NCBI RefSeq assembly: GCF_006385135.1
Contig: NZ_CP041025.1
Coordinates: 2,077,501-2,141,500, forward strand
DNA: 64,000 nt
Direction: 5' to 3'
Source of the DNA: Paremcibacter congregatus
GTDB taxonomy: Bacteria; Pseudomonadota; Alphaproteobacteria; Sphingomonadales; Emcibacteraceae
The notes beneath the pieces were generated by a model. The model saw only the letters and a list, made by a program, of their open reading frames with translations, made no database searches and was not told the origin of the DNA. Shown piece after piece: positions 9,402 to 19,767 of this stretch; the first letter of the stretch is position 1; the number at the start of each line of letters is the position of its first letter. The position numbers and the translations under genes were made by a program.

Positions 9402-9713
9402 CGTTATTTCCCGACTAAAATAAACATATTTATCCTGCCTTCTATACCTTGTGGGTTCCCTGACCACAACCCTAAAAGATTTTCGGGCGATATTAAGGCT
9501 GTTAAGAAATATTTATAAGAAAAATCGGTTAATTTATTAACAATAGCCCGAGCACAGGCAATCCCTCACCCGACTCATCCAGCGGCACCACATATAGCTA
9601 AAGTCAACCTTGATGAGCACAATATATGTGAAAAAAAGCCTATTTTTAAACAAACTTTTATATTACTCTTTTTTCAATCAAAAAAATCAAAATGGATATG
9701 TCGAGGACCCAAA
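9402..9713. other. Divergent intergenic region between NDUFA12 and nrdJ
   Basis: This AT-rich region of about 312 bases must contain the promoters of both flanking transcription units. Apart from the NrdR-like element listed separately I see no hairpin, riboswitch or small gene. A cobalamin riboswitch was looked for and not found. Confidence 0.5.
9617..9630 (+). promoter_or_regulatory. Possible NrdR box upstream of nrdJ
   Basis: GCACAATATATGTG contains a near-palindrome resembling the NrdR-box core CACWATATATWGTG, shorter by one base. A weaker CACATATAG copy lies about 30 bases upstream (near 9588-9598), close to the multiple-helical-turn spacing of paired NrdR boxes. It is 84 bases before the nrdJ ATG. 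The assignment is inference from pattern and position. Confidence 0.35.
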
Positions 9714-12700
9714 ATGAAGATCAACCGCCGTTTTACTTCTGCCGACCAATCACCCTACCACGGAATCGATTTCAGAACCGCGGACAGCGAGATTCGAAAT
9801 CCTGACGGGACGACGGTTTTTGAGTTAAAGGGCTTTGAAGTTCCGGCTGACTGGAGCCAGGTGGCGGCCGATATCCTGGCACAGAAATACTTCCGCAAGT
9901 CCGGCGTGCCTCAGTGCCTGAAAAAGGTTGAAGAAAATGACGTGCCAAGCTGGCTGTGGCGTCACAAGACAGACGAAACGGCAATGAAGAAAGTTGCCAC
10001 CGAGGACCGCTATGGCCCGGAAAAAAGCGCCAAACAGATTTTCGACAGATTGGCCGGCACCTGGACCTATTGGGGCTGGAAAGGTGGCTATTTCACCGCA
10101 GAAGAAGATGCCCGCACCTATTTCGACGAACTGCGCTACATGCTGGCCCGTCAGATGTGCGCGCCTAATTCGCCGCAATGGTTCAATACCGGTCTGCATT
10201 GGGCGTATGGCATCGATGGCCCGGCGCAAGGACATTATTATGTTGACCATGAAACCGGCAAGCTGACCAAATCCAAGACAGCCTACGAACACCCGCAACC
10301 CCATGCCTGCTTTATTCAGGGCGTCAGCGACGATCTGGTCAATGAGGGAGGCATCATGGATCTCTGGACCCGCGAAGCCCGCCTGTTTAAATATGGTTCC
10401 GGCACCGGCAGCAACTTTTCCAACATCCGCGGCACCGGCGAACCTCTGTCAGGCGGCGGCAGTTCTTCCGGCCTGATGAGTTTCCTGAAAATTGGTGACC
10501 GGGCGGCCGGCGCGATCAAGTCCGGCGGCACCACACGACGGGCCGCCAAGATGGTGATCGTTGATGTGGATCACCCTGATGTATCAGAATTCGTCAAATG
10601 GAAAGTGACCGAGGAACAAAAGGTTGCTTCCCTCGTCGTCGGATCCAAGATCACCAAACAACATATGAAAGATATCCTGAAGGCCTGCCATTCAAAAGAG
10701 GTCGATGAAGAGGATCGCCTGAGCCCGAAAACCAATCCGGCGCTGAAAACCGCCCTGATTGCAGCCCGCAACTCTCTTGTCCCCGATGCCGTCAGTCAGC
10801 GGGTTATTCAATTCGCCCAGCAGGGTTTCACCCAGATCGAATTCGACACCTATGATACAGATTGGGATTCAGAGGCCTATGTCACCGTTTCCGGGCAAAA
10901 TTCCAACAACACCGTACGGGTAACCGACGATTTCATGGAAGCTGTTCTGAATGACAGCGACTGGAACCTGATCAGTCGTCGCGACGGCAGCACCACCAAA
11001 ACCCTCGCCGCCCGTGAACTCTGGGATGATATCGCCCTTGCCGCCTGGCAGTGCGCCGACCCCGGCCTGCAATATCACACCACCATCAATGACTGGCATA
11101 CCTGTCCGGAATCCGGTGAAATCCGTGCGTCTAACCCCTGTTCGGAATATATGTTCCTGGATGACACCGCCTGCAATCTCGCCTCCCTCAATCTGATGAA
11201 ATTCCGCTCACAGGACGGCGAATTCATGATTGATGACTTTGAACATGCTGTGCGTCTATGGACCGTGGTGCTCGAAGTGTCCGTGATGATGGCCCAGTTT
11301 CCGTCAAAAGAAATCGCCCAACTGAGTTACGACTATCGCACCCTGGGTCTCGGATTCGCCAATATCGGCAGCTTTATCATGGCGTCCAGCCTGTCCTATG
11401 ACAGCGACGAAGGCCGGGCGCTCTGTGGTGCCATATCCGCCCTGATGACCGGTGTTTGTTACGCCACATCTGCGGAAATGGCGTCTGAACTCGGCGCTTT
11501 TGCCGGATATGAGAAAAACAAAGACCATATGCTGCGGGTTATCCGTAATCACCGTACGGCCGCACTCGGCGAGACGCAGGGCTATGAACAGCTTTCCACC
11601 CTGCCCCTGCCTCTGAATATTGTCAATTGTCCACAGCCAAAGCTTTCTGTTGCCGCCGGGATGGCCTGGGACCGGGCGCTGGAACTTGGCAACTTGCATG
11701 GCTATCGCAACGCCCAGACAACCGTAATTGCCCCCACCGGCACCATCGGCCTGGTGATGGATTGCGACACCACCGGCATCGAGCCTGACTTCGCGCTGGT
11801 GAAATTCAAAAAACTTGCCGGCGGCGGCTATTTCAAGATCATCAACCGCATGGTGCCGGAAGCCCTGAAAAATCTTGGCTATACCCCTAAACAGATCGAT
11901 GAAATTGCAAAATATGCCGTGGGGCATGGCACTTTGGAAGATGCTCCAGGCATCAACCACGATATCCTGCGCAACAAAGGTTTTGGTCGGGTACAACTTG
12001 ATACGCTCGAACAATCGCTCGAAAGCGCCTATGACATCACTTTCGTTTTCAACCAATGGACATTGGGCAAGGAATTTTGCATTGATGTCCTCGGCTGTAC
12101 GGAAGAACAGCTTGCCGACATGAACTTCAATATGCTGACCCATATGGGATTCAACAAATCGGCGATTGATGAAGCCAATGAATATTGTACCGGAACCATG
12201 ACCTTGGAAGGCGCACCTCATCTAAAGGATGAGCATCTCGCCATCTTCGATTGTGCGAACCCCTGTGGCAAGAAAGGCACCCGTTTCCTCTCTGTCGACA
12301 GCCACATCATGATGATGGCCGCCGCACAGCCGTTTATTTCCGGCGCCATTTCCAAGACCATCAATATGCCGGCCTCGGCCACGACGGAAGATTGCAAGGA
12401 AGCCTATCTCAAGTCATGGAAACTGGGTCTGAAAGCCAATGCATTATACCGTGACGGCTCTAAACTCAGCCAGCCGCTAAGTTCTGCCCTGCTGGATGTG
12501 GAAGATCTGGAAGAAGATCTGCCGTTGCCAGAAAAAGTTCAGGTTTATGCCGAGAAAATTGTCGAAAAGATCGTTATGCAGTCCGACCGCCGCAAGATGC
12601 CGGGCCGCCGCAAGGGCTATACCCAAAAGGCCTCCGTTGGCGGGCATAAGATCTACCTGCGCACCGGCGAGTATGACGACGGCACATTGGGTGAAATATT

Positions 12701-13349
12701 CCTCGACATGCATAAAGAAGGCGCCGCTTTCCGCAGTTTGATGAATAATTTTGCAATTGCCCTCTCTATCGGGCTGCAATATGGCGTGCCGCTAGAAGAA
12801 TTTGTCGACGCCTTCACCTTCACCAAGTTTGAGCCGTCAGGCCAGGTGGTCGGTAACGACGCCATTAAAATGGCGACGTCTGTCCTTGATTATATCTTCC
12901 GGGAACTGGCGGTCTCTTATCTGGGGCGTCGGGATCTGGCTCACGTCAACACGGACGACCTTACACCGGACACCATTGGCCGCGGTGATCAGAGCCTCGG
13001 GAGTGATCCGGCGACTAATGAGGCGCTTGATCGGGTGATCTCCTACGCCAGCACCGGCTATGTGCGGCGGAATAATCTTTATGTCCTGAATACCGCCGGA
13101 GAGGATAAAACCCAGGTGGAAGCCCGCGATGTAAACCAGGAACAGGTTTATGAAACCAAGAAAATGGCTTCTGGCAGTACCGGCGGCAACATCAGCAGTA
13201 AAGCAGATATTCGGGCGTCCCGCGCCATGGAAGCCCGCATCAAGGGATATGAAGGCGACGCCTGCACCGAATGTGGGAATTTCACCATGGTGCGCAATGG
13301 TACCTGTTTGAAATGTGACACTTGTGGCACCACCAGTGGCTGTTCTTAA
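9714..13349 (+). CDS. nrdJ: Adenosylcobalamin-dependent ribonucleoside-diphosphate reductase (class II)
   Basis: Reduces ribonucleotides to deoxyribonucleotides with a B12-generated thiyl radical, so no oxygen or diiron cofactor is needed. The 1211-aa length fits the large alphaproteobacterial NrdJ. Visible motifs include [56 protein letters not shown] and [20 protein letters not shown]. The extreme C-terminus carries a cysteine-rich ECGN...[14 protein letters not shown] tail, consistent with the redox and zinc-binding end of the family. It is a single-gene unit. The gene implies that the host makes or imports cobalamin. Confidence 0.97.
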   Translation: MKINRRFTSADQSPYHGIDFRTADSEIRNPDGTTVFELKGFEVPADWSQVAADILAQKYFRKSGVPQCLKKVEENDVPSWLWRHKTDETAMKKVATEDRYGPEKSAKQIFDRLAGTWTYWGWKGGYFTAEEDARTYFDELRYMLARQMCAPNSPQWFNTGLHWAYGIDGPAQGHYYVDHETGKLTKSKTAYEHPQPHACFIQGVSDDLVNEGGIMDLWTREARLFKYGSGTGSNFSNIRGTGEPLSGGGSSSGLMSFLKIGDRAAGAIKSGGTTRRAAKMVIVDVDHPDVSEFVKWKVTEEQKVASLVVGSKITKQHMKDILKACHSKEVDEEDRLSPKTNPALKTALIAARNSLVPDAVSQRVIQFAQQGFTQIEFDTYDTDWDSEAYVTVSGQNSNNTVRVTDDFMEAVLNDSDWNLISRRDGSTTKTLAARELWDDIALAAWQCADPGLQYHTTINDWHTCPESGEIRASNPCSEYMFLDDTACNLASLNLMKFRSQDGEFMIDDFEHAVRLWTVVLEVSVMMAQFPSKEIAQLSYDYRTLGLGFANIGSFIMASSLSYDSDEGRALCGAISALMTGVCYATSAEMASELGAFAGYEKNKDHMLRVIRNHRTAALGETQGYEQLSTLPLPLNIVNCPQPKLSVAAGMAWDRALELGNLHGYRNAQTTVIAPTGTIGLVMDCDTTGIEPDFALVKFKKLAGGGYFKIINRMVPEALKNLGYTPKQIDEIAKYAVGHGTLEDAPGINHDILRNKGFGRVQLDTLEQSLESAYDITFVFNQWTLGKEFCIDVLGCTEEQLADMNFNMLTHMGFNKSAIDEANEYCTGTMTLEGAPHLKDEHLAIFDCANPCGKKGTRFLSVDSHIMMMAAAQPFISGAISKTINMPASATTEDCKEAYLKSWKLGLKANALYRDGSKLSQPLSSALLDVEDLEEDLPLPEKVQVYAEKIVEKIVMQSDRRKMPGRRKGYTQKASVGGHKIYLRTGEYDDGTLGEIFLDMHKEGAAFRSLMNNFAIALSIGLQYGVPLEEFVDAFTFTKFEPSGQVVGNDAIKMATSVLDYIFRELAVSYLGRRDLAHVNTDDLTPDTIGRGDQSLGSDPATNEALDRVISYASTGYVRRNNLYVLNTAGEDKTQVEARDVNQEQVYETKKMASGSTGGNISSKADIRASRAMEARIKGYEGDACTECGNFTMVRNGTCLKCDTCGTTSGCS

Positions 13350-13460
13350 CAGGAATTAAACATTTATTTTATATATACGAATATAAACCAGAATGTGAAC
13401 ATCATAAACGTCAATGCCGGGGATACATCCCGGCGCTGACAGGTTGGATATTTTCAAGTT

Positions 13461-15209
13461 ATGCCGCGCATTAAACCTGCCCCTTTTTTATTCCGGGACT
13501 CAACCCCTAGATTCCTGCCGGAAAGTTTTAATATCCGTCACCACCACGGGGTCGCAAATTTTACGATTTGCCCGGAACAAAAAATTACCCTCACCAGCAT
13601 AAGCGCCGAGTTTATCAAACTCGCCGGCATGAAGGCCCCTTTGCCCATCGGGGAAACCATACAGAATATTTCCTGCTGGAACGATAAAGGTCAACTCGAA
13701 GCCGCCGTTCTGGAATGTTTCAACGACCAGTCGACACAAAGCCTGACCTGGGTACTTGATCAGGAGAACGGGGAACCCGCTCTGACCATGCACTGCAGTG
13801 TGGTCCCCGCGTTTGGTCATTCAGGCACCCTGGATACCATCATCGTTATTGTCAATAGCAATGCCGCCGATGAGGCCTTCGCCAATCATCTCAAGGGGCT
13901 TAATTTTTATGATGAGCTGACCGGCCTGCCGAACAAAAATTATCTGCTCAAAGTCTTGAACGAAGAACACAGCCAAAGCAGTTTCAGCGATCAAGTCGCT
14001 ATTCTTCTGATCAACATTCTCCAGTTCCAGCGGGTAAATGAAAGCTTTGGTTATGAATTCGGCGATAAGATTCTCAAGAAAATCGCCATGAAGCTGGAAA
14101 CCTGTCTACCCCAACTGGCGTTTCTATCCCGGTTCGATGCCGATAAATTTTCCATTCTGGTTCGGGATGAAGACATTAGCGCGGTCCTGACGGATGCAGA
14201 GGCACTGGCCCAATTTATCCACCATGAAATGAAACAGCCCATTCTGGTCGACGGTCAGCATATCCACCTAGAGCTTTCCATTGGCATTGCCGTCGGGTTA
14301 TCGGCACAAAAAGACGCCAATCTTCTGCTGCAACAGGCCCATATCGCCATGCGACGCCAGAAAAGAACCAGTCAGAACCGAACCCTCGTCTATCAACCGG
14401 ATCTACAAACCCGCGCCAGTTCCCGGTTATTGCTCGAAAACGAGTTACGCGACGCCCTGAAGAACAAAGAACTCAGCCTGCATTATCAACCCATTATCAG
14501 CATGCAGAATGGCAGCCTGCTGGGTTTTGAAGCGCTCTGTCGGTGGGAACATAAAGAACGGGGTCAGATTTCTCCCATTGAATTTATCCCCTTGGCAGAA
14601 GAATCCGGGCTGATCGTCCCTCTTGGCCACTGGGCCCTGCGGGAAGCCTGCACCAGCCTTAAGAACTGGATTGAAAAATACCCGCATTTTTCCAATTTGA
14701 TTATGAACGTCAATGTATCAAGTTTGCAGCTTCTACAGGATAATTTCGCCACATCGGTAAATGAAATTCTGCTCAATGCCGGTATCAAAGGTTCTCAGCT
14801 CAAACTTGAAATCACCGAAACCACATTGATCGAAAATGCCGAACTGGTGCGCGATGTATTGCTGGACCTTAAAACACTCGACATTTCCCTGGCGATCGAC
14901 GATTTCGGAACAGGCTATTCCTCATTGAGTTACCTCAACCAGTTTCCAATCGACACACTGAAAATTGACAAGAGTTTCGTCAACCATATGAATTCCAGTG
15001 AAGACAGTTATAAGATTATCCATGTGATCTCGACCCTGGCCCATACCCTGGGTATGACACTTGTGGCGGAAGGTATCGAAGAAGAAGAACAAATGACGGC
15101 TTTGCAGAAGCTCGGCTGCCATACCGGACAAGGCTATCTTTTCTCCAAACCCTTGGCCAATGACGCCGCAGAAGAATATATTCGAAAAGAAGGCCCTCCA
15201 CTTGTTTAA
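13461..15209 (+). CDS. PAS / degenerate GGDEF / EAL cyclic-di-GMP protein
   Basis: Putative cyclic-di-GMP phosphodiesterase, 582 aa, with no membrane segment. A PAS-like N-terminal region (about 25-140) is followed by a GGDEF domain (about 145-310) entered by FYDELTGLPNKNYL, then an EAL domain (about 320-575). The GGDEF signature is replaced by RFDADKF (225-229), so cyclase activity is unlikely, although the domain may bind GTP and regulate. The EAL domain keeps FEALCRW (EAL 357-359), the IDDFGTGYSSL metal-binding segment and LVAEGIEEEEQ. It lies 111 bases after nrdJ and its target process is unknown. Confidence 0.9.
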   Translation: MPRIKPAPFLFRDSTPRFLPESFNIRHHHGVANFTICPEQKITLTSISAEFIKLAGMKAPLPIGETIQNISCWNDKGQLEAAVLECFNDQSTQSLTWVLDQENGEPALTMHCSVVPAFGHSGTLDTIIVIVNSNAADEAFANHLKGLNFYDELTGLPNKNYLLKVLNEEHSQSSFSDQVAILLINILQFQRVNESFGYEFGDKILKKIAMKLETCLPQLAFLSRFDADKFSILVRDEDISAVLTDAEALAQFIHHEMKQPILVDGQHIHLELSIGIAVGLSAQKDANLLLQQAHIAMRRQKRTSQNRTLVYQPDLQTRASSRLLLENELRDALKNKELSLHYQPIISMQNGSLLGFEALCRWEHKERGQISPIEFIPLAEESGLIVPLGHWALREACTSLKNWIEKYPHFSNLIMNVNVSSLQLLQDNFATSVNEILLNAGIKGSQLKLEITETTLIENAELVRDVLLDLKTLDISLAIDDFGTGYSSLSYLNQFPIDTLKIDKSFVNHMNSSEDSYKIIHVISTLAHTLGMTLVAEGIEEEEQMTALQKLGCHTGQGYLFSKPLANDAAEEYIRKEGPPLV

Positions 15210-15299
15210 CAGGCTGAAGCCATGCTATAGTCCTATTTAAACTTATTGTGGGATTTAAAGACAGCCCCACCCTTACTTTTACCTATAGCGGAGTTCCCT

Positions 15300-15995
15300 G
15301 TGGATTATAACCGGTATTACATTCAACTGCGGCAAAAGCTGGATCATCTTATCCGGTCAAGTTCCCATGACGATTACGCTTCCGTCTCCGCTCTGATCGG
15401 CCGCAATCATGCCTATATGCAACAATTCATCAAACGCGGCGTACCCAAATGCCTCCGTGATGAAGATATGCAAAGAATCACGGATCATTTCGGAATCCGT
15501 CCGGATTATTTCGGCGCGCCAGAAGATTTCCCGACCCCGGGCCAGCAAACAAACAGCGCGCCAGACAGTTCTTTTGAACAGGATTATATTCAGGTCAATG
15601 TCTATGATATCGAAGCCGCCGCCGGCGCAGGCTCTCTGGTTGACAGCAACGAAGTATCCAATAAACTGGCCTTCAAGAAAAGCTGGATTCGAAACAGTTC
15701 CAATGCAACTGCCGACGATTTGGCTGTTATTACAGTATCCGGTGATTCCATGACCCCTACATTGAATAATGGGGATCGAATTCTGGTTGATATGGCCCAG
15801 AAAACCATTCGCAATGACGGTATCTATGTCCTGCGCAATGACAATATGATTCTCGTCAAGCGCATTTCACTCAACCCGATCACCAAGCTATGCACCATTA
15901 AAAGCGACAACCATTTCTATCAAAGCTGGGATGATTGCGAACCGGATAAACTTGATATTCTCGGGCGCGTGATCTGGATGGGACGCAATATTTAA
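15300..15995 (+). CDS. LexA-like S24 transcriptional repressor
   Basis: Repressor of 231 aa with an N-terminal helix-turn-helix-like region (about residues 5-65) and a C-terminal S24 self-cleavage domain. The Ala-Gly cleavage site appears as EAAAGAG (105-111), the nucleophile is Ser150 in SGDSMTPTL and the general base is Lys187 in ILVKRIS. This is the architecture of phage C1/C2-type and SOS-responsive repressors. I chose the GTG at 15300 because GCGGAG lies just ahead of it. A TTG at 15246 would add 18 residues with no domain. No other phage genes are nearby, so it is either a chromosomal stress regulator or a prophage leftover. Confidence 0.85.
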   Translation: MDYNRYYIQLRQKLDHLIRSSSHDDYASVSALIGRNHAYMQQFIKRGVPKCLRDEDMQRITDHFGIRPDYFGAPEDFPTPGQQTNSAPDSSFEQDYIQVNVYDIEAAAGAGSLVDSNEVSNKLAFKKSWIRNSSNATADDLAVITVSGDSMTPTLNNGDRILVDMAQKTIRNDGIYVLRNDNMILVKRISLNPITKLCTIKSDNHFYQSWDDCEPDKLDILGRVIWMGRNI

Positions 15996-16036
15996 CCTTC
16001 TTCCACTGATACAACCATATATGAAGCGAAATAATT

Positions 16037-16429
16037 ATGAATACTCTTGTTGAAAAATGCGGCCGCCAACCGTCCATCAGAACGGTCCCTATGCCGTCAG
16101 ATCTAAATGCCAATGGTCATATCTTTGGCGGATGGATTTTATCACAAATGGATCTCGCCGCGGGGGGAGAAGCCATCAGCTACTGTAACGGCCCCGTCGC
16201 CACCGTCGCCATCACTGGCATGCAGTTCCATCAACCGGTTCTCCCCGGCGACCTTCTTAGTGTGTACACCGATGTCGTCAAGGTGGGTACGACGTCCATC
16301 ACCATACATATCGAGGTAATGGTGCTACGGCGCGGCAATGATAAGGAGATCAAAGTGACCGAAGGAGATTTCGTCTTTGTTTCCCTGGATGAAGCCCATC
16401 GTCCCAAGAAAATTGATAAAGAGGCATAA
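16037..16429 (+). CDS. Acyl-CoA thioesterase, YciA type
   Basis: Hotdog-fold thioesterase of 130 aa that hydrolyses acyl-CoA to free acid and CoA. The start of the domain reads MPSDLNANGHIFGGWILSQMD, the classic YciA segment with the catalytic Asn, Gly and Asp residues. GMQFHQPVLPGD and a terminal EGDFVFVSLDE strand follow. It lies 41 bases after the S24 repressor on the same strand. It probably controls acyl-CoA pools, and chain-length preference cannot be told. Confidence 0.9.
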   Translation: MNTLVEKCGRQPSIRTVPMPSDLNANGHIFGGWILSQMDLAAGGEAISYCNGPVATVAITGMQFHQPVLPGDLLSVYTDVVKVGTTSITIHIEVMVLRRGNDKEIKVTEGDFVFVSLDEAHRPKKIDKEA

Positions 16430-16693
16430 TCTCATTAGTTTAGCCTTTCTAATGACGGCCTGTCCTGACATTCACCTGTTTTTTGAATAAGAACTTATAA
16501 GTTACTGAAAATAAATAAAATACGCTGTGAGCTATCTACAAAAGACACTCTCTTCCCGGCTCACAGCGCATTCCCTTAAAAACATAATTAAGAGCCGCTA
16601 TTATCGTTCACCCAATCCTGCTCCTGAGTGATAACAGCGACAACGCCCCGTCGAGAAAACAGAATCACGCGGTAATTTCTTTTGGATCAATAC
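16430..16693. other. Intergenic region between thioesterase gene and tRNA-Lys
   Basis: These 264 bases hold a 10-bp inverted repeat CGCTGTGAGC / GCTCACAGCG (about 16523-16567, loop about 24 bases). On the minus strand a T-rich tract follows it, so it could terminate the tRNA-Lys(CTT) transcript. On the minus strand at about 16593-16675 a short reading frame lacks a convincing ribosome-binding site. No other feature is supported. Confidence 0.4.
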
Positions 16694-16769
16694 TGGTGAG
16701 CCCGACAGGGATCGAACCTGTGACAAGCTGATTAAGAGTCAGCTGCTCTACCAACTGAGCTACGGGCCC
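16694..16769 (-). tRNA. tRNA-Lys (anticodon CTT)
   Basis: A 76-nt cloverleaf read on the minus strand. The acceptor stem GGGCCCG pairs with CGGGCTC, the D arm is GCTCAGTTGGTAGAGC and the anticodon stem GCTGA/TCAGC encloses CTCTTAA with anticodon CTT. The T arm contains GGTTCGATCCC and CCA is encoded. It reads AAG codons. Confidence 0.96.
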
Positions 16770-16852
16770 TATAAGATAGGATGCGTAACCATATCGCGCT
16801 GCCCTATGGGGGTCAACAAAATTTACCAATCAAGAAGTCTTCTCCAAAACAA

Positions 16853-16890
16853 GAAAAACCGCCTTGCCCAAAGGACAAAACGGTTTTTTC
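16853..16890 (-). terminator. Terminator between the two tRNA-Lys genes
   Basis: The stem GAAAAACCG...CGGTTTTTTC has an inner CCTT/AAGG pairing and ends in T on both strands. It lies 24 bases downstream of tRNA-Lys(TTT), implying that the CTT gene has its own promoter. Confidence 0.7.
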
Positions 16891-16913
16891 TTCACAGTTT
16901 CCTGTTATCTTTT

Positions 16914-16989
16914 TGGTGAGCCCGACGGGGTTCGAACCTGTGACCTACTGATTAAAAGTCAGTTGCTCTACCAGCTGAGCTACGGGCCC
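16914..16989 (-). tRNA. tRNA-Lys (anticodon TTT)
   Basis: A 76-nt cloverleaf on the minus strand with the same acceptor stem (GGGCCCG/CGGGCTC) as the neighbouring CTT gene. The anticodon stem ACTGA/TCAGT encloses CTTTTAA with anticodon TTT, and CCA is encoded. Similarity to the CTT gene suggests an old local duplication. It lies 76 bases downstream of tgt on the same strand. Confidence 0.96.
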
Positions 16990-17065
16990 TCCCGAAAAGA
17001 TGAGCGGAACATAGTGTGCTATTTGCTGTGGGTCAACAGGAAAAACACACTATTCTGAAAAAAAA

Positions 17066-18220
17066 TTATCCGATCGGTTCAACGTCACCATTTGCGCGCT
17101 TTTCATGAAAATCTTTTATAAAGATTTGCAATTTTTCCGCCGCAATAGCCCCTCTTAATCCCGCCATAAGATCTTGATAATACGTCAGATTATGTTCAGT
17201 GAGTAACATCAACCCCAGAACCTCTCCACAGCGGAATAAATGTGAAATATAAGCCCGACTATAATTCGTACAGGCGGAGCAACCACAGTCCTCGTCAATG
17301 GGACGCGGATCATCCACATGCCGCGCATTTTTCATATTCAATGTCCCGCGCCGGGTGAAGGCCTGACCCGTGCGACCCGACCGCGACGGCATCACACAAT
17401 CAAACATGTCGATCCCCCGCTCAACCGCGCCGACAATATCATCCGGTTTTCCGACGCCCATAAGATAACGCGGTTTGTTTTTCAGCATCATCGGCATGGT
17501 ATAGTCAAGCACCTCGAACATCACCTCCTGGCCCTCACCAACCGCGAGACCGCCAACCGCGTAGCCTTCACAATCGATCTCTTTCAGGGCCTCGACCGAA
17601 TGACGCCGCAGATGCTCATAGACCCCGCCCTGCACAATCCCGAACAAGGCGTTTTTCTCGGCATGTTCCGAGCCATCATGAAAGGCATCATAGGATCGTT
17701 TTGCCCAGCGCATCGACATCATCATCGATTTCTCGGTTTCCTTCTCGGTCGCCGGGAAAGGCGTGCATTCGTCAAAGGCCATCACAATGTTGGAGCCCAG
17801 CAGGCGTTGAATCTCCATACTGCGTTCCGGCGTCAACATGTGCTTCTTGCCGTCGATATGGGATTGGAAAGCGACGCCCTCTTCCGTGATCTTGCGCAGT
17901 TTCGCCAGCGACATTACCTGAAAGCCACCCGAATCTGTCAGAATCGGACGCTGCCAGTTCATAAATTTATGCAAACCGCCCAATCGGTTGATTCGTTCCG
18001 CCGTCGGCCGCAACATCAAATGATACGTATTGCCCAACAGGATATCCGCCCCCGTCTCGCGCACAGTTTCGGGCTTCAGGGTTTTCACCGTCGCCGCTGT
18101 CCCCACCGGCATAAAGGCCGGAGTTCTGATCTCGCCACGACAGGTCTGGATGACCCCGGTACGGGCGTTGCCGTCGGTGGCGGTGATGGTCATCCCGAAA
18201 GGGGTATTTGTTTCTGTCAT
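17066..18220 (-). CDS. tgt: tRNA-guanine transglycosylase
   Basis: Exchanges guanine-34 for preQ1 in tRNAs with GUN anticodons, a step toward queuosine. The 384-aa product shows the nucleophile regions [12 protein letters not shown] and [15 protein letters not shown], the substrate loop [12 protein letters not shown] and [10 protein letters not shown], and the zinc site CGCSAC...H near the C-terminus. Its start overlaps the queA stop by 4 bases (ATGA), so translation is coupled. It is the last protein gene of the gyrA-coaD-ppi-ppi-queA-tgt run. Confidence 0.97.
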   Translation of the reverse strand: MTETNTPFGMTITATDGNARTGVIQTCRGEIRTPAFMPVGTAATVKTLKPETVRETGADILLGNTYHLMLRPTAERINRLGGLHKFMNWQRPILTDSGGFQVMSLAKLRKITEEGVAFQSHIDGKKHMLTPERSMEIQRLLGSNIVMAFDECTPFPATEKETEKSMMMSMRWAKRSYDAFHDGSEHAEKNALFGIVQGGVYEHLRRHSVEALKEIDCEGYAVGGLAVGEGQEVMFEVLDYTMPMMLKNKPRYLMGVGKPDDIVGAVERGIDMFDCVMPSRSGRTGQAFTRRGTLNMKNARHVDDPRPIDEDCGCSACTNYSRAYISHLFRCGEVLGLMLLTEHNLTYYQDLMAGLRGAIAAEKLQIFIKDFHEKRANGDVEPIG

Positions 18221-19257
18221 AACTTATCTTCTCGAAAGAGCAAACTGCTGTCACCGTAGGAATAAAAGCGGTAACCCGATGCGATGGCATGGGCGTAGGC
18301 CGCTTTCATGGGCGCATAGCCCGCAAAGGCGCTGACCAGCATAAAAAGGGTTGATTTGGGCAGATGAAAATTGGTCATCAGCATATCCACGGCGCGAAAT
18401 TGATAGCCGGGCGTGATAAAAATATCGGTGGCCGCGGCAAAGGGGTGTACGATCCCCGACTCATCCGCCGCCGATTCCAGCAGTCTTAAAGAGGTCGTCC
18501 CGACCGCCACCACATTGCGCCCTGCCAGATGCGCGGCATTAATGATTTCAGCAGTCTCTGCATCGATTTCGCCCCATTCCGAATGCATTTTATGATCCTC
18601 AGTGTCCTCGACCTTGACCGGCAGGAACGTCCCCGCCCCCACATGCAGGGTGACATGCACGATCTTGACGCCCAGAGACGCAATCTCTTCGATCAAACGG
18701 TCCGTGAAATGCAGGCCCGCTGTCGGGGCCGCTACAGCGCCGTCCTTGCGGCTGTAAACTGTCTGGTAGTCCACCAGATCCTGATCATCCACCGGCCGCT
18801 GAGACGCAATATAGGGGGGCAACGGCATAACACCAGCCCGATCCAGAGCCTCGCGCAACGCATCCCCTGCATAGTTGAATTGCAAGCTCACTTCCCCGGC
18901 ATCGCCCTTTTCAAGGACGGTGGCTTCAAGCCCGCCCTCAAACAGGATCACGTCGTCGGTTTTCAGTTTTTTCGCCGGTTTGGCAAAGGCGCGCCACAGC
19001 CCCTCGCCCTCATTCATATGCAGGGTGATCTGAATCTTCGCCAGGCCACGTTTACCGGTGAGACGCGCCGGAATTACCCGTGTGTCATTAAACACAAGCA
19101 CATCTCCGGCCTGCAGATAGTCCGGCAGATCAGTGACGGCTTTGTCGCTACGTTCATTCCCTTTGACCACAAGAAACCGCGCCCCGTCGCGGGTGGCAAC
19201 GGGGCGGAGGGCAATGGACTCTCTCGGGAGTTCAAAATCGAACAGATCTACTTTCAT
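18217..19257 (-). CDS. queA: tRNA preQ1(34) S-adenosylmethionine ribosyltransferase-isomerase
   Basis: Transfers and isomerises the ribose of SAM onto preQ1-tRNA to give epoxyqueuosine. The protein is 346 aa, the family length. Markers are [19 protein letters not shown] at the start, [23 protein letters not shown] and [20 protein letters not shown]. It precedes tgt with a 4-base overlap and follows the cytoplasmic cyclophilin by 38 bases. Confidence 0.97.
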   Translation of the reverse strand: MKVDLFDFELPRESIALRPVATRDGARFLVVKGNERSDKAVTDLPDYLQAGDVLVFNDTRVIPARLTGKRGLAKIQITLHMNEGEGLWRAFAKPAKKLKTDDVILFEGGLEATVLEKGDAGEVSLQFNYAGDALREALDRAGVMPLPPYIASQRPVDDQDLVDYQTVYSRKDGAVAAPTAGLHFTDRLIEEIASLGVKIVHVTLHVGAGTFLPVKVEDTEDHKMHSEWGEIDAETAEIINAAHLAGRNVVAVGTTSLRLLESAADESGIVHPFAAATDIFITPGYQFRAVDMLMTNFHLPKSTLFMLVSAFAGYAPMKAAYAHAIASGYRFYSYGDSSLLFREDKL

Positions 19258-19295
19258 GAGACCATATTATCACATAACCTAACTATTTTACATGG

Positions 19296-19757
19296 TTAGG
19301 CCGCGTCGACCGCGACCTGCATTTTAATGATCTGGTCCGGGTTGGCGCCGCCTTCCCCCGGGTTCAATGCATCGATATGTTCCATGCCTTCTGTCACCTG
19401 ACCCCAGACGGAATATTGACCGTTCAGATGAGGCGCTGCGTCAAAGCAGATAAAGAACTGACTGTCCGCACTGTCCGGCATGGCGGAACGGGCCATGGAG
19501 GCCGTGCCGCGCACATGAGGCTTGTCGGAAAATTCAGCTGGGATATTTTGACCAGATCCGCCGGTGCCGTTGCCCTTTGGATCGCCGCCCTGAGCCATAA
19601 AACCGGGGATTACCCGGTGAAAGTTAAGGCCATCATAAAAGCCGTCACGGGAAAGCTCCTTGATGCGGGCCACATGCTTGGGCGCCACGTCCGGGTACAA
19701 TTCAATTGTCACCCGTCCGCCTTTGACATCGAGGTAAAGTGTGTTTTCCAAATCCAT
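19296..19757 (-). CDS. Cytoplasmic cyclophilin-type peptidyl-prolyl isomerase
   Basis: Catalyses cis-trans isomerisation of Xaa-Pro bonds. From the ATG at 19757 it is 153 aa with no signal peptide, so it is likely cytosolic. Active-site features are FHRVIPGFMAQGGDP, the Q-and-F segment DSADSQFFICF and the substrate loop SVWGQVTEG. AAGGAAATC precedes this ATG, while the longer in-frame start at 19859 lies inside the neighbouring gene and is rejected. It is a tandem paralogue of the exported cyclophilin that ends 10 bases upstream. Confidence 0.93.
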   Translation of the reverse strand: MDLENTLYLDVKGGRVTIELYPDVAPKHVARIKELSRDGFYDGLNFHRVIPGFMAQGGDPKGNGTGGSGQNIPAEFSDKPHVRGTASMARSAMPDSADSQFFICFDAAPHLNGQYSVWGQVTEGMEHIDALNPGEGGANPDQIIKMQVAVDAA

Positions 19758-19767
19758 AGTGATTTCC

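Noticed and set aside
9402-9713. Cobalamin riboswitch before nrdJ
   Set aside because: No B12-box-like sequence or expected helices were recognisable.
13414-13434. GC-rich hairpin after nrdJ as a terminator
   Set aside because: The stem is reasonable, but no T tract follows, so termination is not supported.
16593-16675. Minus-strand frame of about 30 codons downstream of tRNA-Lys(CTT), read as a possible remnant of an integrated element
   Set aside because: No ribosome-binding site, no recognised family and no direct repeat of the tRNA end was found.
16864-17058. Plus-strand open frame across tRNA-Lys(TTT)
   Set aside because: It runs through a clear tRNA gene on the opposite strand and encodes no known domain.
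17318-18259. Plus-strand open frame of 313 codons opposite tgt
   Set aside because: Fully antisense to tgt with no recognisable motif.
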